From positions 155,933,557 through 155,997,556 of the forward strand of contig CM043952.1 in the NCBI GenBank assembly GCA_014529385.2: a DNA stretch of 64,000 nt, in the 5' to 3' direction. Position numbers and translations under genes: made by a program. A model generated the notes under the pieces. It was not told the origin of the DNA, did no database searches, and was given only the letters and a program-made list of their open reading frames with translations. Positions 32,157 to 41,535 of the stretch are shown here, piece by piece. This stretch comes from Adiantum capillus-veneris. Taxonomy: Eukaryota > Streptophyta > Polypodiopsida > Polypodiales > Pteridaceae. The number at the start of each line of letters is the position of its first letter. Position 1 is the first letter of the stretch.

Positions 32157-34924
32157 TTGTCTTTCAGCCCTTCTTTGGAAAGTCAATTAGGGTTTTTATG
32201 GATGACTTCTGTATCTATAGTAGCCAAAGACTTTATTGCCAAAAAGTTGAGGAGGGGCTTAGGAGGCTTCATCAATTTGGGGGACAGCTTCATCCTAAGA
32301 AGTGTCACATTGCAGAGTCACAAGTGGTATTGCTAGGTCATGTGGTTTCTTTGCAAGGAATTCAAGTGGATCCATCAAAAGTAAATGCTCTCTTGTCACT
32401 ATAACCACCAAAGACAACCAAGGAGCTCATGACTTTCAACCACAAAGTAAGGTACATGTCTCGTTTCATTCACCTTCTAGCGGAAGCTATTGCACCTTTG
32501 CACAAGCTAGCAAACAAACCCACATTTGAATGGAGAGAGGAACACGAATTATGCTTTACTGAAGTAAAGGGTATTCTCAACTCTCTTCCAACAATAATGC
32601 CACCAAATCCAAAGGATACATATTACATCACACCAAGTGTAGGAATGGAGGCCATCGGTGTAGTTCTCATGCAAAAAGACCCAAAAACATGCTACATGAG
32701 GCCAGTATACTTTGCAAGCCAAGTCATGACAGCTGCAGAAAAGGGCTACACCGATATGGAGAAGGTGGTATTCACAATTATGTTTGCGGTAAGAAAGTTC
32801 CGATCAGATCTCTTACCTTCACCATTTGTCATTCTCACCATGGAAAACAATTTACCATATGTTGTGCAACACATGAGCCTCTCATCTAGGATAGCCAAAT
32901 GGGTTCTAGAACTTCAAGAGTTTGAATACACTTTTCTTGTGGAAGATAGCACAAGGGCAGGTCTTGCAGACATTCTCACATACAAAGTGAGAGAAAGGAA
33001 AGAGTCACAAAAGGCAGGAGACAAAGCTACACCACAAAATAATGAGGAGGAGATGGACAATGCACACATTTTGTGCTTTGATGGAGCTTACCGACGAGAA
33101 CACGATCAGGCAGCAGGGGGGGTTCTTATTCTAAGTCCACAAAGGGAAGTTCTTATTAAGAAAGGTATCACCTTGGAAAATGTTCATTCTAATAATGAGG
33201 CTGAGTATGTCACCTTAAAGTTGGGGCTTGAAGAATGTAGAAAACTTGGCATCGAAAGACTTATAATAAGAGGTGATTCCGTACTAGTTATTAGGAAAAT
33301 CCAAGGGATATGGAAGTGCAAGAACCCTACTCTAGTGGAGTGGCTTAGACAGGTGAAGGCTTTGATAAAGAACTTTGAAGCTACACAGGTACAGCATGTT
33401 GTGAGAACCCTCAACAAGGAAGCAGATTATCTCGCCAATGAGAAACTTCAGATCATGGTGGGAGGTGTGAAGCTCTACGAAACAAAGTACCAAGGCCAAG
33501 AGGAATTGAAGGACATCATATTTTTCCTCCAAACTGGTGAGTGCTCTAAACACTTGGATAAAGTGCAAAGGCATAGGTTGGTAAAAAAGGAAACTCCTTA
33601 CCAACTCATAGGAGATGATCTGTATCATAAAGGGAAAGATTTGGTGCTAAGAAGGGTGCTCTCTGTTCAAGAAATAGAGAGAATCCTCTTTACATGCCAT
33701 GATAATGTCTGTGGGGGTCATTTTTCTCATGATATTACAAACAGGAAGATTTTGCAAGCAGGGTTTGTTTGGCCAAGTCTGCACCGTGATGTCCAACATT
33801 GGTGTAAGTCATGCAAAGGTTGTCAGATTGCTGGAGATTGCCAACTCACTTACAAACCTCGAGTTCCAATAATTTTGTATGGTCCTTTTGAGAAGTGGGG
33901 TGTGGATGCCATAGGCCCCTTACCTCGCACATCTACCGGGAAGGTCTTCATCATTGTGGGAGTAGATTACATGACACGATGGGCGGAGGCAGCAAGTACA
34001 ACACGAATTACGGCCGAGGAGGTATCAAAATTTATCTTTGATCACATATGCAGTAGATTCGGCACACCATTAGAGATTTTGTCAGATCGTGGTCCAGGGT
34101 TTAGAGCAGAGCTCCTAGATAATCTTTTGACAAAGTTAAAAGTCAAACATTTGCATTCTACACCTTACTACCCTCAGTGCAATGTGTTGGTTGAAAAGGT
34201 GAATTGAATGATATGTAAGATCATTTCTAAGCAGGTTGCAGATCGACCAAACGACTGGGATCTTCATTTGACCGCAGCTCTATGGGCATACAGAACATCT
34301 TTCAAGGTATCCACTCAATTCACTCCTTTTCATTTGATATATGGAGAGGAGGCACTCCTTCCTATCGAGGTGGAGACTGCAAGCCTACGCATTCTCTCAC
34401 GGGGAGCAAAGAGGCCAAAAGAAGCTTTGCAGGAAAGAATTTTAGATCTTTAACGACTTGAGCTTGATAGAGAAGAGTCCATCGACTATTACATTGCCCA
34501 AGCCACAAGCCAAAGGGACAAAATCAACAAGAAGCTCAAGGGGAAAGGATTGAAGGAAGGTATGTTGGTTCTTCGCTATGGTAACCGACTTGATACCCGA
34601 CTTGACAAAAAGTTTTTGCAAAGATGGGAGAGACCTTTCATGATAAAAACAAAGTTTGGGAATGGTAGTTACAGATTAGCAAATTTATCAGGAAAACTCC
34701 ACAAGACTAGAGTCAATGGATGGAGATTAAAGCCCTACTTTCAACGTATCAATCCGTTGATAGGAAGTCATCTACCTACATCATCTAAGCTCCAAATTGG
34801 CATGGCTCCCTTCGGCTTGGCAAATGCTCCGCCTATTTTTAAAGCTTTGATGTGCAAAGAAGAACCAGCCTTGGAATCTCAACATACCCAAGGCAACCCT
34901 CCCATCTCCGATTTATGGGATTGA
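32157..34924 (+). pseudogene. Tat-type gypsy pol, truncated copy 1
   Basis: It is nearly identical to 40289-43054 (constant offset of 8132, later 8130). It starts in mid-RT just before the catalytic VFMDDFCIYS. After RT come a first RNase H-like domain, a second archaeal-type RNase H (HILCFDGAYRR, NNEAEYVTLKLG, IRGDSVLVIRKI, NKEADYLAN) and integrase (zinc module CHDNVCGGHF ... CKSCKGC; DDE core GVDAIGPL, LSDRGPGF, VEKVN). Stops are TAA at 32402-32404, TGA at 34205-34207 and TAA at 34451-34453. A 592-codon stretch (32429-34207) is open. Gag, protease and the RT N-terminus are missing at the junction. Confidence 0.9.
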
Positions 34925-34983
34925 GGTAATGAAAAGCAGGTCTAATGGAGTAAAAGAGTGTATATCACTCCTCCTTTTTTTAG

Positions 34984-34984
<1 letters not shown>

Positions 34985-35014
<30 letters not shown>

Positions 35015-35072
35015 AAAGAAAGAAACAAAAAGAAAGAAAAGAAAAAAAAGAAAAAGAAGAAGAAGAAAAAAA
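34985..35072 (+). repeat. A-rich purine tract after Tat pol, copy 1
   Basis: About 88 bp of A with regular G (AAAAGAAAA patterns), only purines on the + strand apart from single C bases. The same feature lies at 43115-43220 after copy 2. Confidence 0.9.
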
Positions 35073-35111
35073 AACCTCTTTTCTTTCATCTAAGAGCATG
35101 AATGATCCTAG

Positions 35112-35126
35112 ATGAAGGGGGAGGGC
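35112..35126 (+). other. Polypurine tract of Tat element, copy 1
   Basis: GATGAAGGGGGAGGG lies just before the LTR start. The equivalent in copy 2 is GATGAACGGGGAGGG (43255-43269). Confidence 0.7.
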
Positions 35127-35131
35127 TAATA

Positions 35132-37129
35132 TGAGTACGTTAAATGGTAACCTTGCATTTGCACTTTATTTCTACTCAAATGTATATATTTTTTATCAAA
35201 GTTTTTACCTAGTATTCATTCTCTCTTTCCGTAATAGCTTTTTTCCATACAAACACCTTACCCTTCTTAGATCTTTATGCATTTACATCATATTTTTCTC
35301 TTCATGCTAAATGTAAATAGTAAACTTAATTCTACTCTCCTAGTTTTTTTACTGTATATTCTTTTAACTAATTACCTTTACTAATTTAAATAGCTATCTA
35401 CATCCCATAATTTGTAAATAAATAATTTATGGACACTTATCTTACCCATCTTCTCTCAAGGGTAGGGTTAACCTTGTAGGCCTTCCCTTCCCCACCACTA
35501 TGTGACCCAAGTTTTGGATCATTTACTTGTGTTGGTCAACAAATCTTAAATATAATTTATATCCCCAATAAATCAAACTTTATTGGATCCTACCTCATTT
35601 GTTTAAGGTGGATTCCCTTTTGAAAAAAGCATGCTACACCTTGGATGCATGCTAAAGGGCCCCCTACAAGGAGACTTGGTTCAAAAGGTGTTTTGGATGC
35701 ATCTTGAACGCCTTAACTCGTGGGTATACTTGAGGAACACTCCAAAATCAGCTTAAACACTTTGAGAAGGTCAACTTTGCCTTTTACAGCACCCAATTCT
35801 GAGTTACAGGCTGAAAGTTATGGTGAAAACAAGGTGCTGCGGACACTGTTACTGCAGGTCAAAGTTACAATCAGGTAAACCACAAAGGTGAAAATTTTTC
35901 TTGACTTCTTCAACATTCTAAAATACCAATGGGGAGTTAAAAACCACTTGCATGTGGAGGGGTCAGCTCAAGATGCTTCCAGAGACACAACAAACAGGAT
36001 GGGGACACTCTGCAGGAGCCACTGGAGGGACATCATGGTGGGGCCCACATACATTATCAACCCTTATGGAGCCTCCACTACCTAAAAGGCTATTTTTAAT
36101 GAAAAAATAAGTCCCTTATTTGCATAATTGAAGGAATGGTCAAAAGGGAACCTAACTATGGTTAATTACCTACCCTAGTCAAGTTTAACCTAACCCAAGG
36201 TCTTGTACAACTATAAAAAGGCCCTTTGGCAAGCTCAAAAATACACACACCTACTCCATTGCTGCAAATAAGCTCCTCTAGAGATTAGGGAAGCCCTAAT
36301 CTCTCTCTCCTCTTGTCTCCCTATCCATTTTCTAAGCTCGCTATCATAAGGGACACCATAGAGAGAGCATCAATATGCTATTGCTACCATTCTCTTGCAA
36401 ACATTTCTCTTACCATACTCATCCCTAAATAATGATTGTAGATTCTATATGAGAGCAAGGATATCAAGTTCAATGATCTATCTCATGGTTTGATCAACAA
36501 ATCGTTGCAATTGGGGTGTCGTCGTCACACTTTTGCTCTAAACGCATGTAAAATTGGTAAGCATATCTTGGCAGCTTCTCATATTTTGTGCTCATTGGGT
36601 TGCTTTTTTGTTGAGAAAGTTTTTTGTGCACCATGGTGTCTATTTGCTTGGCTTCTCTCCTTATGTTGTGTGTAAGTAAGTCTTGGGGCTGCATAGATGG
36701 AGAAGAGCTCTCTATGCATGCCGCCTTATGTGTGTAAGTAGTCTCTTCTTTTGGGAAAGGAAAGGAGTTGTCACGTATTTGTGCATTATGGTGTTTTGAG
36801 TTTTGAGGTTTTGTGCTTGCTTTTCTTAGAAGTATATGAGCACTAATATGGTGAAGGTCAATCTTTGCATGTGAGTTTGTGCAGTGTTCAAAGGGATTGC
36901 TTAAGGAGTGTGTGTTGAATGGTTGAAGGGCATTTTGTGTTGAAGCACATAAGGAAGGTGTGAGTGTGTGAGTGTGTGTGTGTGTGTGTTGTATATGGTT
37001 TGTTTTGGTTTCCTTATTTCACCATAAAAGAGGGTGGTGCCCCTAATAAATATGCATGTGTAGGATCTCACAGAGTGCTTGTCTGGTGGGAGCCTTGAGT
37101 TGAGCCCCATCTCAAAAAATCCGCTCTCA
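35132..37129 (+). repeat. Tat LTR, ~2 kb, shared by copies 1 and 2
   Basis: The left edge TGAGTACG is supported by the matching start after copy 2 (43276). The right edge CTCTCA is inferred from the TGAG/CTCA inverted ends and from the primer-like sequence just after it. A TATAAAA box at 36212-36218 precedes a CT-rich segment. It serves as 3' LTR of copy 1 and 5' LTR of copy 2, giving an interior-LTR-interior array. Confidence 0.6.
36212..36218 (+). promoter_or_regulatory. TATA box of the Tat LTR
   Basis: CTATAAAAAGGCCC is a strong plant TATA context about 1.08 kb into the LTR. Confidence 0.6.
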
Positions 37130-37135
37130 TAAAAG

Positions 37136-37150
37136 TGGTGCCCCCACGGA
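37136..37150 (+). other. Candidate primer-binding site of the Tat element
   Basis: TGGTGCCCCCACGGA starts seven bases after the proposed LTR end. A near copy (CATAAAAGAGGGTGGTGCCCC) lies about 100 bp upstream at 37023-37043, so the primer site and LTR end cannot be fixed with certainty. Confidence 0.4.
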
Positions 37151-37181
37151 GGAACTTTCCTAATTGCCTTCTATTCTCCTC

Positions 37182-37394
37182 ATGAACAATAGAGTTGCAC
37201 CATATGCTTTTCATTTTTCACAACACATCAGAATTAACATTTGTGTAGATCGCAATTTTTTTTACCAACAACGCATTGTTTTTATGTTTGGAGCAGAACG
37301 ATTTGGTGAAATCTTGGCATCTCCAAATCCCATCATTCTTCCATTCATTAATTATGATGATTCATTTGATGTTCATGTTTTTATTTTGTTTTGA
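37182..37394 (+). CDS. Small ORF a of a paralogous pair (70 aa)
   Basis: This is a 70-codon ORF from ATG, between the Tat primer site and gag. It has no known domain. Its C-terminal half (ILASPNPIILPFINY, then DVHVFIL) aligns without gaps to small ORF b at 37478-37690, which is also exactly 70 codons. About 27 of 70 residues are identical. Many of the codons for shared residues differ only at synonymous positions (for example NP, LP, DV, FIL), which is what protein-level selection would leave. It is rich in hydrophobic residues but has no clear signal peptide. Function unknown. Confidence 0.5.
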   Translation: MNNRVAPYAFHFSQHIRINICVDRNFFYQQRIVFMFGAERFGEILASPNPIILPFINYDDSFDVHVFILF

Positions 37395-37477
37395 GGCAGG
37401 GACAAGAGGCGCTTAGATAGCGATTCACTCAAAGGAAACTTTCTTCAAGAGAAAGAAAAAGGAGAACACATTGTCAC

Positions 37478-37690
37478 ATGAACCAACCTGGAGCTGCTTC
37501 TCCTTTTACACCCATAGCTCGTCAATCTGTGCACATCATAATTGCTATAAAATTTAGATTTCAAGCAATCATTAGGAGAATTTTTGGACCCACTCACCTT
37601 AATGAAATTAATGCCTCAATCAACCCTTTTATTTTGCCTATGATAAATTATGAACTAACACTTGATGTATATATTTTCATTTTGATGTGA
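37478..37690 (+). CDS. Small ORF b of a paralogous pair (70 aa)
   Basis: It starts at ATG (MNQPGAASPF) and ends ...DVYIFILM, with its TGA at 37688-37690 overlapping the upstream edge of the open gag frame. It shares with ORF a the pattern E-I-x-A-S-x-N-P-x-I-L-P-x-I-N-Y-x4-D-V-x2-F-I-L. ORFs a and b are separated by only 83 bp. Tat/Ogre elements are known to carry an extra ORF before gag; whether this pair relates to it is unknown. No domain is recognised. Confidence 0.5.
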   Translation: MNQPGAASPFTPIARQSVHIIIAIKFRFQAIIRRIFGPTHLNEINASINPFILPMINYELTLDVYIFILM

Positions 37691-37743
37691 TCACTCATCG
37701 TAGTCAAAACTTTGTGGTACACGAGCCTCCTTGTATTGTAAAA

Positions 37744-38889
37744 ATGTCAAGCACTTTTCCTACCTTTCATTCTAAAAATGGTGAGGATGCACAAGAATTT
37801 TTGGATAATTTGGAGATGGCACACCTCATCTCTGGGAGGGATCAAGAAGAGGTAAAGCTGCGTGCTTTTCCACTCGTTCTCAAAGGGGAGGCTAAGGCAT
37901 GGTACGAGGCCTTGCAACCTCAAAACAAAACCAATTGGGAGAGGCTACGTGCATTTTTTCTTGCCAAATTTGGGCAAGGAGATACTCCAGAGGGTCTTTG
38001 GAAGTGTCTACTTCAACATAAACAGGTATTCCTTGAAGACTACCCATCTTATGAGGCCGTTTTCCTTAACCTATGGGATAGATGGGAGGCTACCTTACAA
38101 AACGAAGGTGGTGCACCAAACTTTCTAAAGAAAGATAGGTTCATGGCTGGCTTGTATCCAATTTTGAAGACCAAGGTAGAGTTACGTTTCCCATCAACAT
38201 TTGAGGAAGCACGTGAGGTGGCCATGGTCAAATTCAAGAAGTTAAATTTTCAAGCACATAGAACAAGGGACCTAAATGAAGTCATTGAGAGGGATTCTTC
38301 ACCAAGCATGGGAGCACAAGTTAGGGGCTCTCTTGCCCAAACTTCACAAATAGGGGAAGGATCAGAACAAGAGATCTTGCAAAGATTAACTCAACAGCTA
38401 GAGAGTCTCACCTTGAATCTAGTGCAGGGCCTACCCCAACAACGACAACCACGAGAAGGAAATCGCAATCAACGACGTCAAGCACAAGAGTTGAGATGCT
38501 GGAATTGCAACGAAGTTGGTCATGGCATGTATAATTGCCCTCACCCTCGAAGGATTCCAGGGGACATATACCCTCCTAGACCCCCTCCGCTCATGGTGCA
38601 GCAAGAGCATGCTCAAGCCCCGCAAATTCTTCGTCGACCACCACCACCTCCAGTGGCAAACATCCCTCCTGTCCCACCAGTGGAGGAAGAGAGAGGAGTA
38701 AACGTCATAAAGCTGGAAGAGGAGATAGAGGTGAGCCCTATACATTTTGATGTTATGCCAGCAGAAAAGCGCACAAGAGCACACAAGAAGGATGAAGACA
38801 CAAGGAATGAAGAGTCAGAACCTGCAAGGAAGGAGAGGAAGAAAAAGTCAAAGAAGGAGGAAGGAGGCAAGAAGCAGAGGTCAAGGTGA
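37744..38889 (+). CDS. Tat gypsy gag, copy 2
   Basis: The frame is open from 37687, but that start is GTG; the first good ATG is at 37744 (MSSTFPTFHSK), giving 381 residues. The gag core includes GEAKAWYEALQPQ, FFLAKFGQGDT and FLKKDRFMAGLYP, typical of plant gypsy gag. A complete zinc knuckle CWNCNEVGHGMYNC (CX2CX4HX4C) lies at about 38500-38540. It is followed by a Pro-rich linker and a Lys/Glu-rich tail. The TGA at 38887-38889 is in the same frame as pol (38929), so gag and pol are separated by a stop, not a frameshift. Confidence 0.9.
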   Translation: MSSTFPTFHSKNGEDAQEFLDNLEMAHLISGRDQEEVKLRAFPLVLKGEAKAWYEALQPQNKTNWERLRAFFLAKFGQGDTPEGLWKCLLQHKQVFLEDYPSYEAVFLNLWDRWEATLQNEGGAPNFLKKDRFMAGLYPILKTKVELRFPSTFEEAREVAMVKFKKLNFQAHRTRDLNEVIERDSSPSMGAQVRGSLAQTSQIGEGSEQEILQRLTQQLESLTLNLVQGLPQQRQPREGNRNQRRQAQELRCWNCNEVGHGMYNCPHPRRIPGDIYPPRPPPLMVQQEHAQAPQILRRPPPPPVANIPPVPPVEEERGVNVIKLEEEIEVSPIHFDVMPAEKRTRAHKKDEDTRNEESEPARKERKKKSKKEEGGKKQRSR

Positions 38890-38928
38890 AGGGAGATCGG
38901 CATCAACGATTTTCCATTAGGAAAGAAT

Positions 38929-41181
38929 ATGGAACCCTACAACATCTTAGAAGATTTGCAAACTCAAAAGCCCAATATTTCTTGGCCTCAACTCCTACAT
39001 CTATCACCCAAGGTGAGAAAGCACTTGTCCAAACTTGTAAGCACAAGACTCCCAAGAAAGAAAGAAAAGGTGACAGTAAAGGCATTGACTTCAAAGCCAC
39101 AACAAGATGTGGAACCTATTGTAGATGCTTATGTAAGGGGTAGGAAGGTATCCAATGTGTATGTTGATGGTGGAGCACAAATGTGTGTGATCACGGAAAG
39201 AGCCATGAATAGACTAGGGCTTGAAATCACTAAATCCTCTAATTGTCAAGCTAGGCTGGCCAACAATGCAAGTGTGAAGTGCCTAGGGATCATCGAGAAT
39301 GTAAAAGTTTTTGTATGTAATATAGATGCACGTGTGGACATGTATGTTATGCCAGCCAAGGGGGAGGGCTATCCCATCATCCTAGGGAGGCCTTGGCTCA
39401 TCGCTGTAAATGCAAATCAAAAATGGGGACGAGGAAAATTGATTCTCAAAAAGGGGCAACATGTAGTATACGATTGGCATGAAGGAAAGCAGCTCGACAT
39501 CAACTATGAGACGACAGCTGATGAAGAAAGTGAAGAGAGTTTTGGCTCAAGCGACGAGGAAAGTTCAACCACCACATCCAATAGCGAAGAAGAATCATCT
39601 TTGGAGGTAATGGGAATCATCTTCAACACATCAAAAACTCCATCAATAGAGGTTGACCCAACAAAGGAGCAAACAAAGGATGACAAAGGTGACCACAAGC
39701 ACTTTGAAGACTTTGAGAGGATGCTTGCAAAAGATCTTACCCCTGAGGAGAAGTGGTCCTACATCGATATGCTCAAGAGGTATCCCAATTTGTTTATCAC
39801 TGATTACTCACAAATTAGAGGTGTGGATGTTATAGAGCATGACATAGAATTAAAACCAGGTACTAAACCTGTGGCTCAAAAGCTAAGGCACCTAGGAAAA
39901 ATACAACAAGAGGCACTTTTGACAGAGGGTAGCCGACTCCTCAAAGCTGGTTTCATTTACCGTGTGTCTAAATCTAAGTGGATATCCCCAATTGTAGTAA
40001 CCCCTAAAAAGAACGGAAAATGGAGGGTTTGTGTTGACTACAAACCGCTCAATGCTGCAACAAAGAGGGATCATTTTCCTCTTCCTTTCCAAGATGAAAT
40101 CTTAAACGAAGTAGACGGCTATGAATGTTACACAGTGTGTGATGGGTATTCAGGGTATTTTCAAATCAGAATAGCAGAAGACGATCAGTTAAAAACCACT
40201 TTCATCACACCTTGGGGTTGCTTTGCCTATAGAGTGATGCCATTTGGGCTTACAAATGCTCCTAGTACCTTTATAAGGTTTACAACTCTTGTCTTTCAGC
40301 CCTTCTTTGGAAAGTCAATTAGGGTTTTTATGGATGACTTCTGTATCTATAGTAGCCAAAGACTTTATTGCCAAAAAGTTGAGGAGGGGCTTAGGAGGCT
40401 TCATCAATTTGGGGGACAGCTTAATCCTGAGAAGTGTCACATTGCAGAGTCACAAGTGGTATTGCTAGGTCATGTGGTTTCTTTGCAAGGAATTCAAGTG
40501 GATCCATCAAAAGTAAATGATCTCTTGTCACTACAACCACCAAAGACAACCAAGGAGCTCATGACTTTCAACCACAAAGTAAGGTACATGTCTCGTTTCA
40601 TTCACCTTCTAGCGGAAGCTATTGCACCTTTGCACAAGCTAGCAAACAAACCCACATTTGAATGGAGAGAGGAACACGAATTATGCTTTACTGAAGTAAA
40701 GGGTATTCTCAACTCTCTTCCAACAATAATGCCACCAAATCCAAAGGATACATATTACATCACACCAAGTGTAGGAATGGAGGCCATCGGTGTAGTTCTC
40801 ATGCAAAAAGACCCAAAAACATGCTACATGAGGCCAGTATACTTTGCAAGCAAAGTCATGACCGCTGCAGAAAAGGGCTACACCGATATGGAGAAGGTGG
40901 TATTCACAATTATGTTTGTGGTAAGAAAGTTCCGATCATATCTCTTACCTTCACCATTTGTCATTCTCACCATGGAAAACAATTTACCATATGTTGTGCA
41001 ACACATGAGCCTCTCATCTAGGATAGCCAAATGGGTTCTAGAACTTCAAGAGTTTGAATACACTTTTCTTGTGGAAGATAGCACAAGGGCAGGTCTTGCA
41101 GACATTCTCACATACAAAGTGAGAGAAAGGAAAGAGTCACAAAAGGCAGGAGACAAAGCTACACCACAAAATAATGAGTAG
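38929..41181 (+). CDS. Tat gypsy pol, copy 2: protease, RT, first RNase H
   Basis: Open for 750 codons. The protease lies around residues 65-160 (VYVDGGAQMCVI, later YPIILGRPW); the catalytic triplet is DGG rather than DSG/DTG. RT spans about residues 300-480 (WRVCVDYKPLNAA, VCDGYSGYFQI, YRVMPFGLTNAPSTF, VFMDDFCIYS), with catalytic Asp residues intact. The first RNase H follows (YYITPSVGMEAIGVVLMQ, YFASKVMTAAEKGY), but the usual DAS start is TPS, so it appears inactive. The reading ends at a TAG (41179-41181) where copy 1 has GAG, so this stop is a point mutation. Confidence 0.9.
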   Translation: MEPYNILEDLQTQKPNISWPQLLHLSPKVRKHLSKLVSTRLPRKKEKVTVKALTSKPQQDVEPIVDAYVRGRKVSNVYVDGGAQMCVITERAMNRLGLEITKSSNCQARLANNASVKCLGIIENVKVFVCNIDARVDMYVMPAKGEGYPIILGRPWLIAVNANQKWGRGKLILKKGQHVVYDWHEGKQLDINYETTADEESEESFGSSDEESSTTTSNSEEESSLEVMGIIFNTSKTPSIEVDPTKEQTKDDKGDHKHFEDFERMLAKDLTPEEKWSYIDMLKRYPNLFITDYSQIRGVDVIEHDIELKPGTKPVAQKLRHLGKIQQEALLTEGSRLLKAGFIYRVSKSKWISPIVVTPKKNGKWRVCVDYKPLNAATKRDHFPLPFQDEILNEVDGYECYTVCDGYSGYFQIRIAEDDQLKTTFITPWGCFAYRVMPFGLTNAPSTFIRFTTLVFQPFFGKSIRVFMDDFCIYSSQRLYCQKVEEGLRRLHQFGGQLNPEKCHIAESQVVLLGHVVSLQGIQVDPSKVNDLLSLQPPKTTKELMTFNHKVRYMSRFIHLLAEAIAPLHKLANKPTFEWREEHELCFTEVKGILNSLPTIMPPNPKDTYYITPSVGMEAIGVVLMQKDPKTCYMRPVYFASKVMTAAEKGYTDMEKVVFTIMFVVRKFRSYLLPSPFVILTMENNLPYVVQHMSLSSRIAKWVLELQEFEYTFLVEDSTRAGLADILTYKVRERKESQKAGDKATPQNNE

Positions 41182-41184
41182 GAG

Positions 41185-41535
41185 ATGGACAATGCACACA
41201 TTTTGTGCTTTGATGGAGCTTACCGACGACAACACGATCAGGAAGCAGGGGGGGTTCTTATTCTAAGTCCACAAAGGGAAGTTCTTGTTAAGAAAGGTAT
41301 CACCTTGGAAAATGTTCATTCTAATAATGAGGCTAAGTATGTCACCTTAAAGTTGGGGCTTGAAGAATGTAGAAAACTTGGCATCGAAAGACTTATAATA
41401 AGAGGTGATTCCTTACTAGTTATTAGGAAAATCCAAGGGATATGGAAGTGCAAGAACCCTACTCTAGTGGAGTGGCTTAGACAGGTGAAGGCTTTGATAA
41501 AGAACTTTGAAGCTACACAGGTCATCATGTTGTGA
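41185..41535 (+). pseudogene. Second (archaeal-type) RNase H of Tat copy 2
   Basis: The pieces FDGAYRRQHDQ, NNEAKYVTLKLG (Glu-Ala-Glu changed to Glu-Ala-Lys relative to copy 1) and IRGDSLLVIRKI are seen. A one-base deletion near 41522 relative to copy 1 then shifts the frame before NKEADYLAN. In copy 1 the same domain is intact. A second RNase H after the gypsy RNase H is diagnostic of the Tat lineage. Confidence 0.85.
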
